A stretch of 64,000 nucleotides of DNA, taken from the NCBI RefSeq assembly GCF_025215075.1, contig NZ_JAOBTH010000023.1:1-64000 (forward strand). The letters run 5' to 3'. Of the stretch, positions 56,282-64,000 are shown piece by piece. The position numbers were made by a program, and so were the translations under genes. The notes beneath the pieces are model-generated. The model saw nothing but the letters and a program-made list of their open reading frames with translations, did no database searches and had not been told where the DNA came from. Every line of letters starts with the position of its first letter. Within the stretch, counting starts at the first letter, position 1. The stretch is from Tenacibaculum haliotis (GTDB lineage Bacteria > Bacteroidota > Bacteroidia > Flavobacteriales > Flavobacteriaceae).

Positions 56282-56869
56282 TTAAATTGTAATGTTAATT
56301 TCTGAATTGCAATACTCGTGTAATTCTTCAAAGAATAAGGTAAAGTCTTCTTCAAATAATTGATAGTGAATTAATAAATCTTCAGAAGCTAAATTCATTT
56401 GAGAGATTCCTTTAGTACGTTTGTTCATACCGTTTAAAACTTCTTGAATTCCTTTTGCAAATTGATAGTTATATAGCCAGTTATACTTCGTTAAATATGG
56501 AAGGATTTCTTGCGTTTTTTCTGGAAGAATATCAAAATTATCTTCTAAAAGTTTATAAACAGATTTTACATAAACACCTAAAGGTATTTCAGAATAAGTA
56601 CTCCAGTTTTTAGCTAAAAAATGATCGTAAAAAATATCGATAATTACGCCGTCATAATGTCGATAACGTTCATGTAATCTTCTTTTGCTTTTTCTAACAA
56701 TGGGATGCGCATCTGTAAAAGTATCTATTTGACGATGTAAAAGAATTCCTTTTTGAATTTCTTCTTTAAAATGAGAAAACTTATTTCCTTTAATATGGTC
56801 GGCAATAAAATTACCAATCATTAAGTCTGTATTATTTCCCGATAAATATAAATGTGCTAAAAAATTCAT
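56282..56869 (-). CDS. acpH: Acyl carrier protein phosphodiesterase
   Basis: Starting at Met 56869 the product begins MNFLAHLYLSGNNTDLMIGNFIADHIKG, the typical start of AcpH. GILLHRQIDTFTDAHPIVRKSKRRL and DIFYDHFLAKNW hold the HD-like metal ligands. It removes 4'-phosphopantetheine from holo-ACP. An upstream Met at 56896 would run into the preceding terminator and is rejected. Confidence 0.88.
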   Translation of the reverse strand: MNFLAHLYLSGNNTDLMIGNFIADHIKGNKFSHFKEEIQKGILLHRQIDTFTDAHPIVRKSKRRLHERYRHYDGVIIDIFYDHFLAKNWSTYSEIPLGVYVKSVYKLLEDNFDILPEKTQEILPYLTKYNWLYNYQFAKGIQEVLNGMNKRTKGISQMNLASEDLLIHYQLFEEDFTLFFEELHEYCNSEINITI

Positions 56870-56885
56870 TTTATAAATGTAAACA

Positions 56886-56914
56886 AAAAACCACAACTTG
56901 TAAGTTGTGGTTTT
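56886..56914 (-). terminator. Terminator of pepD
   Basis: AAAAACCACAACTT-G-TAAGTTGTGGTTTTT, an almost perfect stem 20 bp past the pepD stop and just before the acpH start. Confidence 0.85.
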
Positions 56915-56933
56915 TAAGTTATTAAAATAACTA

Positions 56934-58397
56934 TTAATTTTTACTAGGAATGTTCTTTAAAATTTCTAATAAAAATTTCCAATATTTTTGAGTAGATGAA
57001 ATTTGTGCACGCTCATCAGGTGAGTGTGCTCCTTTAATATTAGGACCGAAAGAAACCATGTCCATCTCTGGATAATTCTGACCTAAAATTCCGCATTCTA
57101 AACCAGCATGACAAGCGGCAACGTTTGCTTTTTCACCATGTAGATCTTCGTATAGTTTATCTACGATTTTTAAAATTTCAGAGTTTACGTTAGGCAACCA
57201 ACCAGGATACGTACCAGAGAACTCCACATCAAAACCAGCTAATTCGAAAGCTGCACGTAATGAGTTTGCTAAATCCCATTTATTAGTTTCAGAAGAAGAG
57301 CGTGTTAAACACCCGATTTTAATAGCGCCATCTTTTACAATAACACGGGCGATATTGTTTGAGGTTTCTACTAATCCTTCAATATCCGGACTCATTCTGT
57401 ATACTCCGTTTAATGCAGTGTATAAAGATTTTATCAATCCTTCTTGAACACCTAAATCCATTACTTTTTTAGGAGTTTCAATTGCTGTTAATTCAATTGA
57501 TAAATTAGGCTCTAATGTTAAAAATTCAGTTTTAATACTGTTTATTAATTCGTGAATTTCAAATAAGAAAGGTTCTTTGGATACGGTATCTATTACTACT
57601 GTAGAAAAGCTTTCGCGAGGTATTGCATTTCGCAAGCTACCTCCGTTTATTTCAGCAACACGTAATCCGAAGTTGGTAAAACCATCAAATAATAAACGAT
57701 TCATTATTTTATTAGCATTACCTAGGCCTTTAATAATATCCATTCCAGAATGACCACCATTTAAACCTGTAATAGAAATAGAAAAAGCTGTTGTGTTGTC
57801 TGGAGTAATTTCTTGTTCGTATGTTCTTCTAGCGGTAACATCTACACCACCTGCACAACCCATACCAATTTCATCATCTTCTTCGGTATCTAGGTTTAAT
57901 AAAATTTCACCTTCTAAAATTCCTCCTTCTAATCCCATTGCACCCGTCATACCAGTTTCTTCATCAATAGTAAACAAGGCTTCAACAGCAGGGTGTGCAA
58001 TATCGGTAGCTTCTAAAACTCCCATAATCGACGCTACACCTAAACCATTATCAGCACCTAAGGTGGTTCCGTCTGCTTTTACCCAATCTCCATCAATAAA
58101 CATTTTAATTCCTTCAGTATCGAAATCAAAAACTGTATCAGAATTTTTTTGGTGTACCATATCTAAGTGACTTTGCATCACGATAGTTTTACGGTTTTCC
58201 ATTCCTACAGAAGCTGGTTTACGAATAATTACGTTACCAACTTTATCAACCATTGTTTCAAGATTTAGATTTTTGCCAAAATCTACCATAAACTGAATAA
58301 CTCTTTCTTCTTTTTTAGATGGACGAGGTACTGCGTTTAAAAGTGCAAAATTTTTCCAAACTGCTTTAGGTTCTATGTTTTTTATATCTGAATTCAT
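56934..58397 (-). CDS. pepD: Aminoacyl-histidine dipeptidase (Xaa-His dipeptidase)
   Basis: A 487-residue M20-type peptidase from Met 58397 (MNSDIKNIEPKAVWKNFA), the usual PepD start and length. A longer frame begins at 58505 but would overlap divergent recR. Metal ligands: HLDMV near residue 80, GADNGLG, DEETGMTGA, NLDTEEDDE; then NGGHSGMDI and the C-terminal CHAGLECG. It hydrolyses dipeptides such as carnosine. Confidence 0.93.
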   Translation of the reverse strand: MNSDIKNIEPKAVWKNFALLNAVPRPSKKEERVIQFMVDFGKNLNLETMVDKVGNVIIRKPASVGMENRKTIVMQSHLDMVHQKNSDTVFDFDTEGIKMFIDGDWVKADGTTLGADNGLGVASIMGVLEATDIAHPAVEALFTIDEETGMTGAMGLEGGILEGEILLNLDTEEDDEIGMGCAGGVDVTARRTYEQEITPDNTTAFSISITGLNGGHSGMDIIKGLGNANKIMNRLLFDGFTNFGLRVAEINGGSLRNAIPRESFSTVVIDTVSKEPFLFEIHELINSIKTEFLTLEPNLSIELTAIETPKKVMDLGVQEGLIKSLYTALNGVYRMSPDIEGLVETSNNIARVIVKDGAIKIGCLTRSSSETNKWDLANSLRAAFELAGFDVEFSGTYPGWLPNVNSEILKIVDKLYEDLHGEKANVAACHAGLECGILGQNYPEMDMVSFGPNIKGAHSPDERAQISSTQKYWKFLLEILKNIPSKN

Positions 58398-58489
58398 TGA
58401 TAAATGTTTGTTTAAATTTAAAGTACGAAGATACTTTTTTAAAGTGATATATGTTAGTTGGCTGTGTTTGAAAATTGTAAATTTGCAAA

Positions 58490-59107
58490 ATGGATTTTTC
58501 ATCAAAATTATTAGAAAGAGCAGTAGATGAAGTGAGTAGGTTACCGGGTATTGGTAAACGAACTGCGCTTCGTTTGGTGTTGCATTTATTAAAACAACCT
58601 ACAGAGAATACTAAATATTTAACAGATGCTTTAACTCATTTACGTACTGATGTAAAATCATGTAGTAAATGCCATAATATTTCTGATACTGTTTTGTGTG
58701 AAATTTGCAATAATTCGAATAGAAATGCTGAAATAGTATGTGTTGTTGAAGATATTCGTGATGTAATGGCAATTGAAAATACAGCTCAGTTTAGAGGTAT
58801 ATATCATGTGTTGGGAGGGAAAATTTCTCCTATCGAAGGAATAGGACCACAGAATTTACAAATAGATTCTTTAGTTAATAAAGTAAAAGAAGGGGAAATT
58901 AAGGAATTGATTTTTGCTTTAAGCTCTACAATGGAAGGTGATACCACCAATTTTTATATTTATAAACAGATAGAAAAATGTAATATTACTACTTCAACAA
59001 TTGCTCGCGGAATTTCAGTGGGTGATGAGTTAGAATATGCAGATGAAGTTACGCTCGGTAGGAGTATTGTTAATAGAATACCTTTTGAGCAATCTATAAA
59101 AGGATAA
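58490..59107 (+). CDS. recR: Recombination mediator RecR
   Basis: A 205-residue protein: helix-hairpin-helix ([20 protein letters not shown]), zinc finger with four Cys ([16 protein letters not shown]), Toprim domain ([43 protein letters not shown]) and the C-terminal [16 protein letters not shown]. It loads RecA with RecO. A copy of its 3' end reappears at 59815-59865. Confidence 0.95.
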   Translation: MDFSSKLLERAVDEVSRLPGIGKRTALRLVLHLLKQPTENTKYLTDALTHLRTDVKSCSKCHNISDTVLCEICNNSNRNAEIVCVVEDIRDVMAIENTAQFRGIYHVLGGKISPIEGIGPQNLQIDSLVNKVKEGEIKELIFALSSTMEGDTTNFYIYKQIEKCNITTSTIARGISVGDELEYADEVTLGRSIVNRIPFEQSIKG

Positions 59108-59140
59108 AAAAAAGGTTGCTGTAAAAGCAACCTTTTTAAG
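59105..59140. terminator. Terminator downstream of recR
   Basis: AAAAAAGGTTGCT with AGCAACCTTTTT stem, overlapping the recR stop; convergent with the lipoprotein gene at 59159. Confidence 0.85.
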
Positions 59141-59158
59141 TGATATTGTAAATAAAAA

Positions 59159-59581
59159 TTATTCAGCTCTAGTGTAAACTTCTTCATATTCTTCACCTTC
59201 TAAAGAGAGAGTCATAGTATTGTTGTTGTTAGAAAAAGTAATATTAAATACTATATCATTATTTTGTTGAGAGCTTATTTTACTTTCTTTTCTGTTGTTA
59301 ACAGTAAAGGTATAAGTTCCGTTATCGTTGTTTTTCCATGTTCCTATATTTTCCTCTTCAGCCACACAGTTGCCACCGTCATTATCATAATCAGTTTGGG
59401 TAAAAGAAAAATCTTCTTTCCAGTTTGTTGTATTCATTTCCCAACAAGAATCTGCAGCTTTATTGGCTCTAGGTTCTTGTTGTTCTTGCCAAGAACCGAT
59501 GATAAGATCTAAGCTTTTTTCATTATCAGAACAAGAAAAGAAAGTAAATACTGCAATAGATAAGATAAGTAATTTTTTCAT
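59159..59581 (-). CDS. Lipocalin-like lipoprotein, copy 1
   Basis: A 140-residue protein with a lipobox signal (ILSIAVFTFFSC, Cys17). The mature part IIGSWQEQQEP...NIGTWKNNDNGTYTFTV...NNNTMTLSLEGEEYEEVYTR fits the small lipocalin-like lipoproteins common in flavobacteria: a beta-barrel with GxW at the start. Paralogue of the 59916 gene; the first 17 residues are nearly identical. Confidence 0.8.
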   Translation of the reverse strand: MKKLLILSIAVFTFFSCSDNEKSLDLIIGSWQEQQEPRANKAADSCWEMNTTNWKEDFSFTQTDYDNDGGNCVAEEENIGTWKNNDNGTYTFTVNNRKESKISSQQNNDIVFNITFSNNNNTMTLSLEGEEYEEVYTRAE

Positions 59582-59814
59582 AATTTTTATGTTTTTAATA
59601 TTTAGTATTACAAAAGTACTATTTATTTTTTTTTAAAAAAAAAGTTATTTAGTTTTAAGTAGCTTTTTTTTAGTGGTTTAGTGTGTTTTTTTGCAGCAGC
59701 GTTTGCTACTGCTGAAAAAAAAATGGAATAGTACTTGAAATAATGTTTATAGAAAAACGAATAAAAGTAAAAAAATAACCAGGTGTAATTTTGGTTAATA
59801 GCGGGGTTGTGATA

Positions 59815-59865
59815 GGAAGTGGTATTGTAAATCGTATTCCTTTTGAGCAATCTATAAAACGATAA
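59815..59865 (+). pseudogene. Fragment of recR 3' end
   Basis: Sixteen codons reading [16 protein letters not shown] then TAA, against [16 protein letters not shown] in recR, followed by the same type of terminator. It is a non-functional leftover of a tandem duplication that copied the recR tail, terminator and lipoprotein gene. Confidence 0.85.
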
Positions 59866-59897
59866 AAAAAGGTTGTCTTTTGGGCAACCTTTTTTAT
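59866..59897. terminator. Duplicated terminator
   Basis: AAAAAAAGGTTG and CAACCTTTTTTA stem; second copy of the recR terminator, now serving the 59916 lipoprotein gene on the minus strand. Confidence 0.8.
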
Positions 59898-59915
59898 CGT
59901 TTTATTAAAATATTT

Positions 59916-60326
59916 TTAGTTTACCCTAGTGTAAACTTCTACTCCCTCTCCTTCTCCTAGAGTAAAAGTATTATTGTTGTTTGAAAAAACAACTAAACCA
60001 GTATTGTCTCTAGTTTCATTTTCTCCTTTAGAAAAAGAAAAAGTATATGTATTGTTATTATTGTTTTTCCAAGTTCCAATTTGTTCAGGTCCATCAGTAA
60101 TGCAGTTACCATCACTATCTTTTTCGTATTGAGTAGAAGAATAAGTACTATTACTGTTGAAGTTTACAGTGTTCATTTTGTAGCAGTCGTCTTCAACTCT
60201 TTTTTCTGCTTTAGGCTCTGTTTCTAGTTGAGTCCATGACCCTATAATAAGATCAAGTTTGTCATCATTATCAGAACAAGAAAATAAGGTAAATACAGCA
60301 ATTGACAAAATAAGTAATTTTTTCAT
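59916..60326 (-). CDS. Lipocalin-like lipoprotein, copy 2
   Basis: A 136-residue lipoprotein with lipobox LFSC (Cys17), IIGSWTQLETEP, QIGTWKNNNNNTYTFSF and GEGVEVYTR. Paralogue of the 59159 gene with a well-conserved signal and more diverged middle, so the duplication is not very recent. Confidence 0.8.
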   Translation of the reverse strand: MKKLLILSIAVFTLFSCSDNDDKLDLIIGSWTQLETEPKAEKRVEDDCYKMNTVNFNSNSTYSSTQYEKDSDGNCITDGPEQIGTWKNNNNNTYTFSFSKGENETRDNTGLVVFSNNNNTFTLGEGEGVEVYTRVN

Positions 60327-60372
60327 AATATATTTTTTTAGAATTAAGATGCAATAATAATAATAAATTACT

Positions 60373-60963
60373 TTATGGCTCTAATTCTTCATCCTTTTCA
60401 ATTAATTCTTTTTCAAACTTATCCCAAGATTTTTTAGCTCTTACTTTTTTGTAAAAACGGATAGCTATCATTAATAAAACGCCAAAAAGAACAATTCCTA
60501 CAACTCCCCAAATCCAATTAATAGCGCTTTTTAACACGACTAAAAATACTACTGCAAACAAAATTACAGTTGGAGCTTCGTTAAATATTCTAAGTTTTGT
60601 AGGTGAATAATTAATGTCATCAGCTTGTAACTCTTTGTATATTTTATGACAAAATCCGTGGTAAAAATACAAGGCTAAAACAAATGCTAGTTTTACATGC
60701 ATCCAAGGCATTTCTATATAAGCAGGGTTTTTATAAAGCATCCAAAAGGCAAAAAAACTAGCTAATATTAAAGAAGGCCAGGTAATAATATACCACAAGC
60801 GTTTTGTCATTAATTTATATTGCGTTTGTAAAATTGCTTTAGCGGGTTCGTCTTTTTTTTCGGCTTCTACATGGTAGATAAATAAGCGACCAATATAAAA
60901 TAAACCAGCAAACCAAGTAACTACAAAAATAATATGTAATGCTTTTACGTATAAAAAATCCAT
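60373..60963 (-). CDS. hemJ: Protoporphyrinogen IX oxidase HemJ (CopD-like)
   Basis: A 196-residue membrane protein with about five helices. It has KALHIIFVVTWFAGLFYIGRLFIYH at the start with the conserved His, and WMHVKLAFVLALYFYHGF in the middle, the HemJ pattern. It oxidises protoporphyrinogen IX to protoporphyrin IX. Close to hemH (next step) and hemA, which supports the assignment over the copper-resistance CopD alternative. Confidence 0.85.
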   Translation of the reverse strand: MDFLYVKALHIIFVVTWFAGLFYIGRLFIYHVEAEKKDEPAKAILQTQYKLMTKRLWYIITWPSLILASFFAFWMLYKNPAYIEMPWMHVKLAFVLALYFYHGFCHKIYKELQADDINYSPTKLRIFNEAPTVILFAVVFLVVLKSAINWIWGVVGIVLFGVLLMIAIRFYKKVRAKKSWDKFEKELIEKDEELEP

Positions 60964-61030
60964 TTTTTCTATTTAAATTTATTAACTGTTATAGTTTAGA
61001 GACGGATCAAAAAACTAATTAAACAAAGTT

Positions 61031-61141
61031 CTCGATACATTTTTTTCGTTCCTCAAAAATTTACTCGAACTGACATTTGTTTTTATTTAGAAAAATACTC
61101 TAAATTATAATTATATGTCATTTCGAGCACAGTCGACCAGA
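61031..61141. repeat. Intergenic palindromic element
   Basis: CTCGAACTGACAT (61064-61076) and ATGTCATTTCGAG (61115-61127) form inverted arms with one mismatch. TCTCGATACATT and GAGCACAGTCGA flank them. Related bits occur at 38903. A REP- or MITE-like element of the kind scattered in flavobacterial chromosomes. Confidence 0.55.
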
Positions 61142-61167
61142 CAATTTATGTTTTTATGAACTAAGAG

Positions 61168-62178
61168 TTAAAATTTATTAATCCAACCAGCTAAAACATC
61201 TGTCCATTCATCATTATCATTAATACAAGGTACGGTGTAAAATTCTTCTCCACCGGCTTCTAAAAACTCATGTTTTCCTTCCATGGCAATTTCTTCTAAT
61301 GTTTCTAAGCAGTCAGAAACAAAAGCAGGAGTTACAATGGCTAATTTTTTAACTCCGTCTTTTTCGGCTTTTTTTACAATCGTTCTATCAGTATAAGGTT
61401 GTAGCCAAGGATCAACTCCTAAACGAGATTGAAAAGAAGTAGAAACCATGTTTTCGTCTAACCCTAATGCTGAAATCACATTTTTGGTTGTTTGATAACA
61501 TTGATGGCGGTAACAAAATTCGTGTGCTTTTGACGGAGTGTTACAACAACTGCCATCTATTTTACAATGACTTTTAGTAATGTCTGATTTTCGGATATGG
61601 CGTTCTGGAACTCCGTGGTAAGAAAATAATAAGTGGTCGTAATCCTTATCAGCTAAATAATCTTTAATACTGTTTGATAAAGCTTTAATGTATTCAGGTT
61701 TATTGTAAAACGCAGGAACATCTGTTATTTTTATTTCAGGAAAGAACTCTTTGCGAATTTCTTCAGCTAAAACCACAATAGTTTCGGTAGTTGCCATGGC
61801 AAACTGCGGATATAACGGCACCAACATAACTTCTGTAACACCTTTATCGTGTAGTTCTTGTAATCCTTTTTTTATGGTCATTGTACCATAACGCATTGCT
61901 AAGGAAACAGGAAGTTCCGTTTTTTGTTGCACTTTTTTTTGCAGACGTTTAGAAAGTACAATTAAAGGAGAACCCTCTTCCCACCAAATTTTTTTATAAG
62001 CTGCTGCAGATTTTTTAGGCCTCGTATTTAAAATAATTCCTTTCACTAAAAACGAACGAAACCAATAAGGAACATCAATAACACGTTCGTCCATTAAAAA
62101 TTCGCCTAAATATTTTTTTACATCCTTCGGATCTGTGCTTTCTGGTGATCCTAGGTTTACTAATAAAGCTCCTTTCAT
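61168..62178 (-). CDS. hemH: Ferrochelatase
   Basis: A 336-residue class I chelatase that inserts Fe2+ into protoporphyrin IX. MKGALLVNLGSPESTDPKDVKKYLGEFLMD, LAMRYG, LFSYHGVPERH (metal-binding His), FQSRLGVDPWLQPYTD and TPAFVSDCLETLEEI (Glu) are all present. Preceded at 1 bp by the TrmH-type gene and so likely co-transcribed. Confidence 0.95.
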   Translation of the reverse strand: MKGALLVNLGSPESTDPKDVKKYLGEFLMDERVIDVPYWFRSFLVKGIILNTRPKKSAAAYKKIWWEEGSPLIVLSKRLQKKVQQKTELPVSLAMRYGTMTIKKGLQELHDKGVTEVMLVPLYPQFAMATTETIVVLAEEIRKEFFPEIKITDVPAFYNKPEYIKALSNSIKDYLADKDYDHLLFSYHGVPERHIRKSDITKSHCKIDGSCCNTPSKAHEFCYRHQCYQTTKNVISALGLDENMVSTSFQSRLGVDPWLQPYTDRTIVKKAEKDGVKKLAIVTPAFVSDCLETLEEIAMEGKHEFLEAGGEEFYTVPCINDNDEWTDVLAGWINKF

Positions 62179-62179
62179 T

Positions 62180-62701
62180 TTATTTATCTATTAAGCTGTT
62201 TTTATTTATCTGGTTTGTTGTTTCATATAAAGCAATACTTAAACTGTGTATTACGTTCATAGATGAATTGCGTCCGTACATTGGTATCGCAACTGTTGCG
62301 TCTAACAAGTCTGTGTTTTCAATTCCGTTTCTTTCGCTACCCAAAAGTAAAACTATTTTTTCTGTTGAGGTAAAATCAAAATCCTGAATATTTATACTAT
62401 CATCAGTAATTTCAATACCGATAATAGTATTTCCTTCTTTTTTTAATTGATTTATTAGCAAGTTGAAATCACTATAGGTATCGTGTTCAATTTGATTTAT
62501 GGTGTTTCTAGCAGTACGAGATACATTTCTGTTCTTTATAGAGGGCGAGCTATCATGTAAAAATATTTTTTGCACTCCAAAGCTTTCAGAAATACGAAAA
62601 CACATACCAATGTTCTCTGGAGTTCTTATAGCGTCGCAAACAATAGTAATAGGAAACAGTTGCTGTTTGTTTTCGATGTCGTAATGTGTAAGTTGTTTCA
62701 T
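62180..62701 (-). CDS. TrmH/SpoU-family RNA methyltransferase
   Basis: A 173-residue SPOUT 2'-O-methyltransferase: motif 1 DAIRTPENIGMCFR (Asn, Arg), motif 2 LLLGSERNGI and motif 3 MNVIHSLSIALYE. Small, without an extra RNA-binding domain, like TrmH/TrmL-type enzymes. Target nucleotide unknown. Confidence 0.88.
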   Translation of the reverse strand: MKQLTHYDIENKQQLFPITIVCDAIRTPENIGMCFRISESFGVQKIFLHDSSPSIKNRNVSRTARNTINQIEHDTYSDFNLLINQLKKEGNTIIGIEITDDSINIQDFDFTSTEKIVLLLGSERNGIENTDLLDATVAIPMYGRNSSMNVIHSLSIALYETTNQINKNSLIDK

Positions 62702-63589
62702 TTAGTTATTTTGTAAGCTCATTACATATTGTTTTGGTGTGGTACCAAACTTCTTTTTAAAGGCTGCGATAAAATGGCTAGAAGTGCTGTAGCCAACTTG
62801 CAAGCCAACTTCATTTACGTTGTATTGGTTGCTTTCTAAAAGTTTGCGAGCATGTTCCATTTTATAATCAAACAAAAAACTGTAAACAGTATCTCCATAT
62901 ATTTGTTTAAAACCTTCTTTTAACTTCTTTAGGTTTAAGCCAACTTCGTTTGCTAATTCTTGTAAGGTTGGTGGCTCGCTCATTCTTGCGATAATAATAT
63001 CTTTAGCTTGCCTTATTTTTAATATTTCACGATCATCAACTAAAAACGGGCAGTATTCATTTTCTGTATTTTCACCAGTATCAAAATGAAGACTCAGTAG
63101 CTCGTATGTTTTTCCTTTAATATAAAGGTCTTTCATTGAGCTATGATTTTGTGCTGTTAAAATTTGCTGCAAAGCCATTAAGGTGTTTGAGCTTATTTCG
63201 GTATTGTCGTAATATTTTTTATTCTTATTATCATCACTTAAAAAAGGAATGTAGCTAGCTTCTTTAGAGAATAGCGCATGAAATTTTTCGATAGTGATTA
63301 AAACAGATACCAAAGATGTTTTTGGTAAAATCTCTAAATTTATTGGTAGGTTTTGCTGTGGATTGTATAAAAATATAGCGTGTTTATCTAATACGTTAAA
63401 AGTATAACTGTTTTCATTAAAATGAAATTTACAATTTCCTTTTACACAATAATGTAGCTGTATATAAGAGTTATCGATGTCTCTTTTGTAAACTTCTGTT
63501 TTGTTAGAGTTATTTTGAAATTTTAAGACAAAAAAACCTTTTTCTAACAATACTTCTCTAAACGTACTTTCTGCGATGTTTTTTGACAT
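62702..63589 (-). CDS. AraC-family transcriptional regulator
   Basis: A 295-residue regulator. The N-terminal 180 residues form a cupin-like sensing part (HYCVKGNCKFHFNENSYTFNVLDKH). The C-terminal double helix-turn-helix reads LQELANEVGLNLKKLKEGFKQIYG and VNEVGLQVGYSTSSHFIAAFKKKFGTTPKQY. It is divergent from hemA and upstream of the trmH-hemH pair, so it may control haem synthesis; siderophore- or haem-responsive members of this family are known. Confidence 0.9.
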   Translation of the reverse strand: MSKNIAESTFREVLLEKGFFVLKFQNNSNKTEVYKRDIDNSYIQLHYCVKGNCKFHFNENSYTFNVLDKHAIFLYNPQQNLPINLEILPKTSLVSVLITIEKFHALFSKEASYIPFLSDDNKNKKYYDNTEISSNTLMALQQILTAQNHSSMKDLYIKGKTYELLSLHFDTGENTENEYCPFLVDDREILKIRQAKDIIIARMSEPPTLQELANEVGLNLKKLKEGFKQIYGDTVYSFLFDYKMEHARKLLESNQYNVNEVGLQVGYSTSSHFIAAFKKKFGTTPKQYVMSLQNN

Positions 63590-63766
63590 AGATCAAAATA
63601 GATTTAAAAATAATTTATTTAGAATGACTCTAAATTGAAATACTGCCAATAGCTGATTTCATTGCAAAAATACACTTTATCTGTGTTTTAGAGATGTTTT
63701 TAGTTTAAAAAACTGATAACGACATTAAAAGTTCTTTCAGCGACATTTTTTTATATTTAATCTTTA

Positions 63767-63774
63767 TATTTTTG
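63767..63774 (+). promoter_or_regulatory. Possible hemA promoter -7 element
   Basis: TATTTTTG fits TAnnTTTG, 24 bp before the hemA ATG. A clear upstream TTG at the right distance is not seen, so the call is weak. Confidence 0.4.
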
Positions 63775-63798
63775 ACCCACCTTATTGAAGAAGACTGA

Positions 63799-64000
63799 AT
63801 GACAGCGGATACACATAATAAGAATTTATATAACATAGGTGTTAGTTACAAAAAAGCTGATGCGACTATTAGGGGTAAGTTTAGTATTTCTAAGGAAAAT
63901 CAAATACAACTTTTAGAAGAAGCAAAGCAGAGTGGAGTTGATGGTATTTTTGTGTTATCAACCTGTAATAGAACCGAAATTACTGGTTTTGCAGAACACC
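63799..64000 (+). CDS. hemA: Glutamyl-tRNA reductase, N-terminal part
   Basis: Sixty-seven codons are visible, cut by the window edge. YNIGVSYKKADATIRGKFSIS and the catalytic-Cys motif LSTCNRTEITG are diagnostic. It makes glutamate-1-semialdehyde, the first committed step of tetrapyrrole synthesis by the C5 route, and fits with hemH and hemJ nearby. Confidence 0.93.
   Translation, partial: MTADTHNKNLYNIGVSYKKADATIRGKFSISKENQIQLLEEAKQSGVDGIFVLSTCNRTEITGFAEH

Noticed and set aside
59623..59850. 75-residue minus-strand frame between the lipoproteins
   Set aside because: Poly-Lys/Phe translation of A/T runs, antisense to the duplicated recR fragment.
60373..60963. Copper-resistance CopD
   Set aside because: Length, the WMHVKL motif and linkage to hemH and hemA favour HemJ.

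Overview
The window comes from an AT-rich genome of the Bacteroidota, almost certainly the family Flavobacteriaceae. The evidence is a gliding-motility/type IX secretion C-terminal sorting domain, promoters of the TAnnTTTG type, a zapA / 6S-like RNA / rny block, a TonB-dependent receptor with a carboxypeptidase-like N-terminal domain, and long T-rich intergenic DNA. The genus cannot be fixed from sequence alone.

Region 1 (1 to about 29.86 kb) is accessory DNA organised as a cassette array. Nineteen related imperfect palindromes, mostly about 125 bp, separate 18 complete units, and a nineteenth unit is cut by the left edge. Each unit starts with GTT plus 5-10 unit-specific bases and ends with the reverse complement of those bases plus AAC. 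This is the signature of integron gene cassettes, where the attC R'' box pairs with the first bases of its own cassette. Units hold one or a few genes, nearly all on the minus strand: secreted or small hypothetical proteins, a PD-(D/E)XK nuclease pair, an HxlR regulator/reductase pair, a DUF4062-STAND-like NTPase, a KAP NTPase, a four-gene restriction-modification system, a YoeB/YefM toxin-antitoxin pair, a HEPN-like pair and two gene-free units. The last unit is 7 kb and carries an RND efflux operon. It is internally bounded by a second family of palindromes and by 14-bp direct repeats.

Directly beyond the last cassette boundary lies a complete tyrosine recombinase (29.86-31.05 kb) with an IntI/XerD-like catalytic domain. 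It reads in the same direction as the cassettes with its 3' end facing the array, as in 'reverse' integrons. I infer that it is, or was, the array's recombinase. A truncated IS30-type transposase lies at the left edge.

Region 2 (31-49.7 kb) is chromosomal backbone: a TonB-dependent receptor, an M23 peptidase, zapA with a coiled-coil partner, a 6S-like RNA, rny, a cluster of four surface proteins ending in a type IX-sorted protein, an ATP-grasp enzyme, murQ, monomeric isocitrate dehydrogenase and rplS.

Region 3 (49.8-64 kb) is housekeeping: two glycosyltransferases, trmD, an RluA-type synthase, a VOC protein, ggt, an ACP phosphodiesterase, pepD, recR, two tandemly duplicated lipoproteins (the duplication carried along a recR 3' fragment and its terminator), then hemJ, hemH, a TrmH-type methyltransferase, an AraC regulator and the divergent start of hemA.
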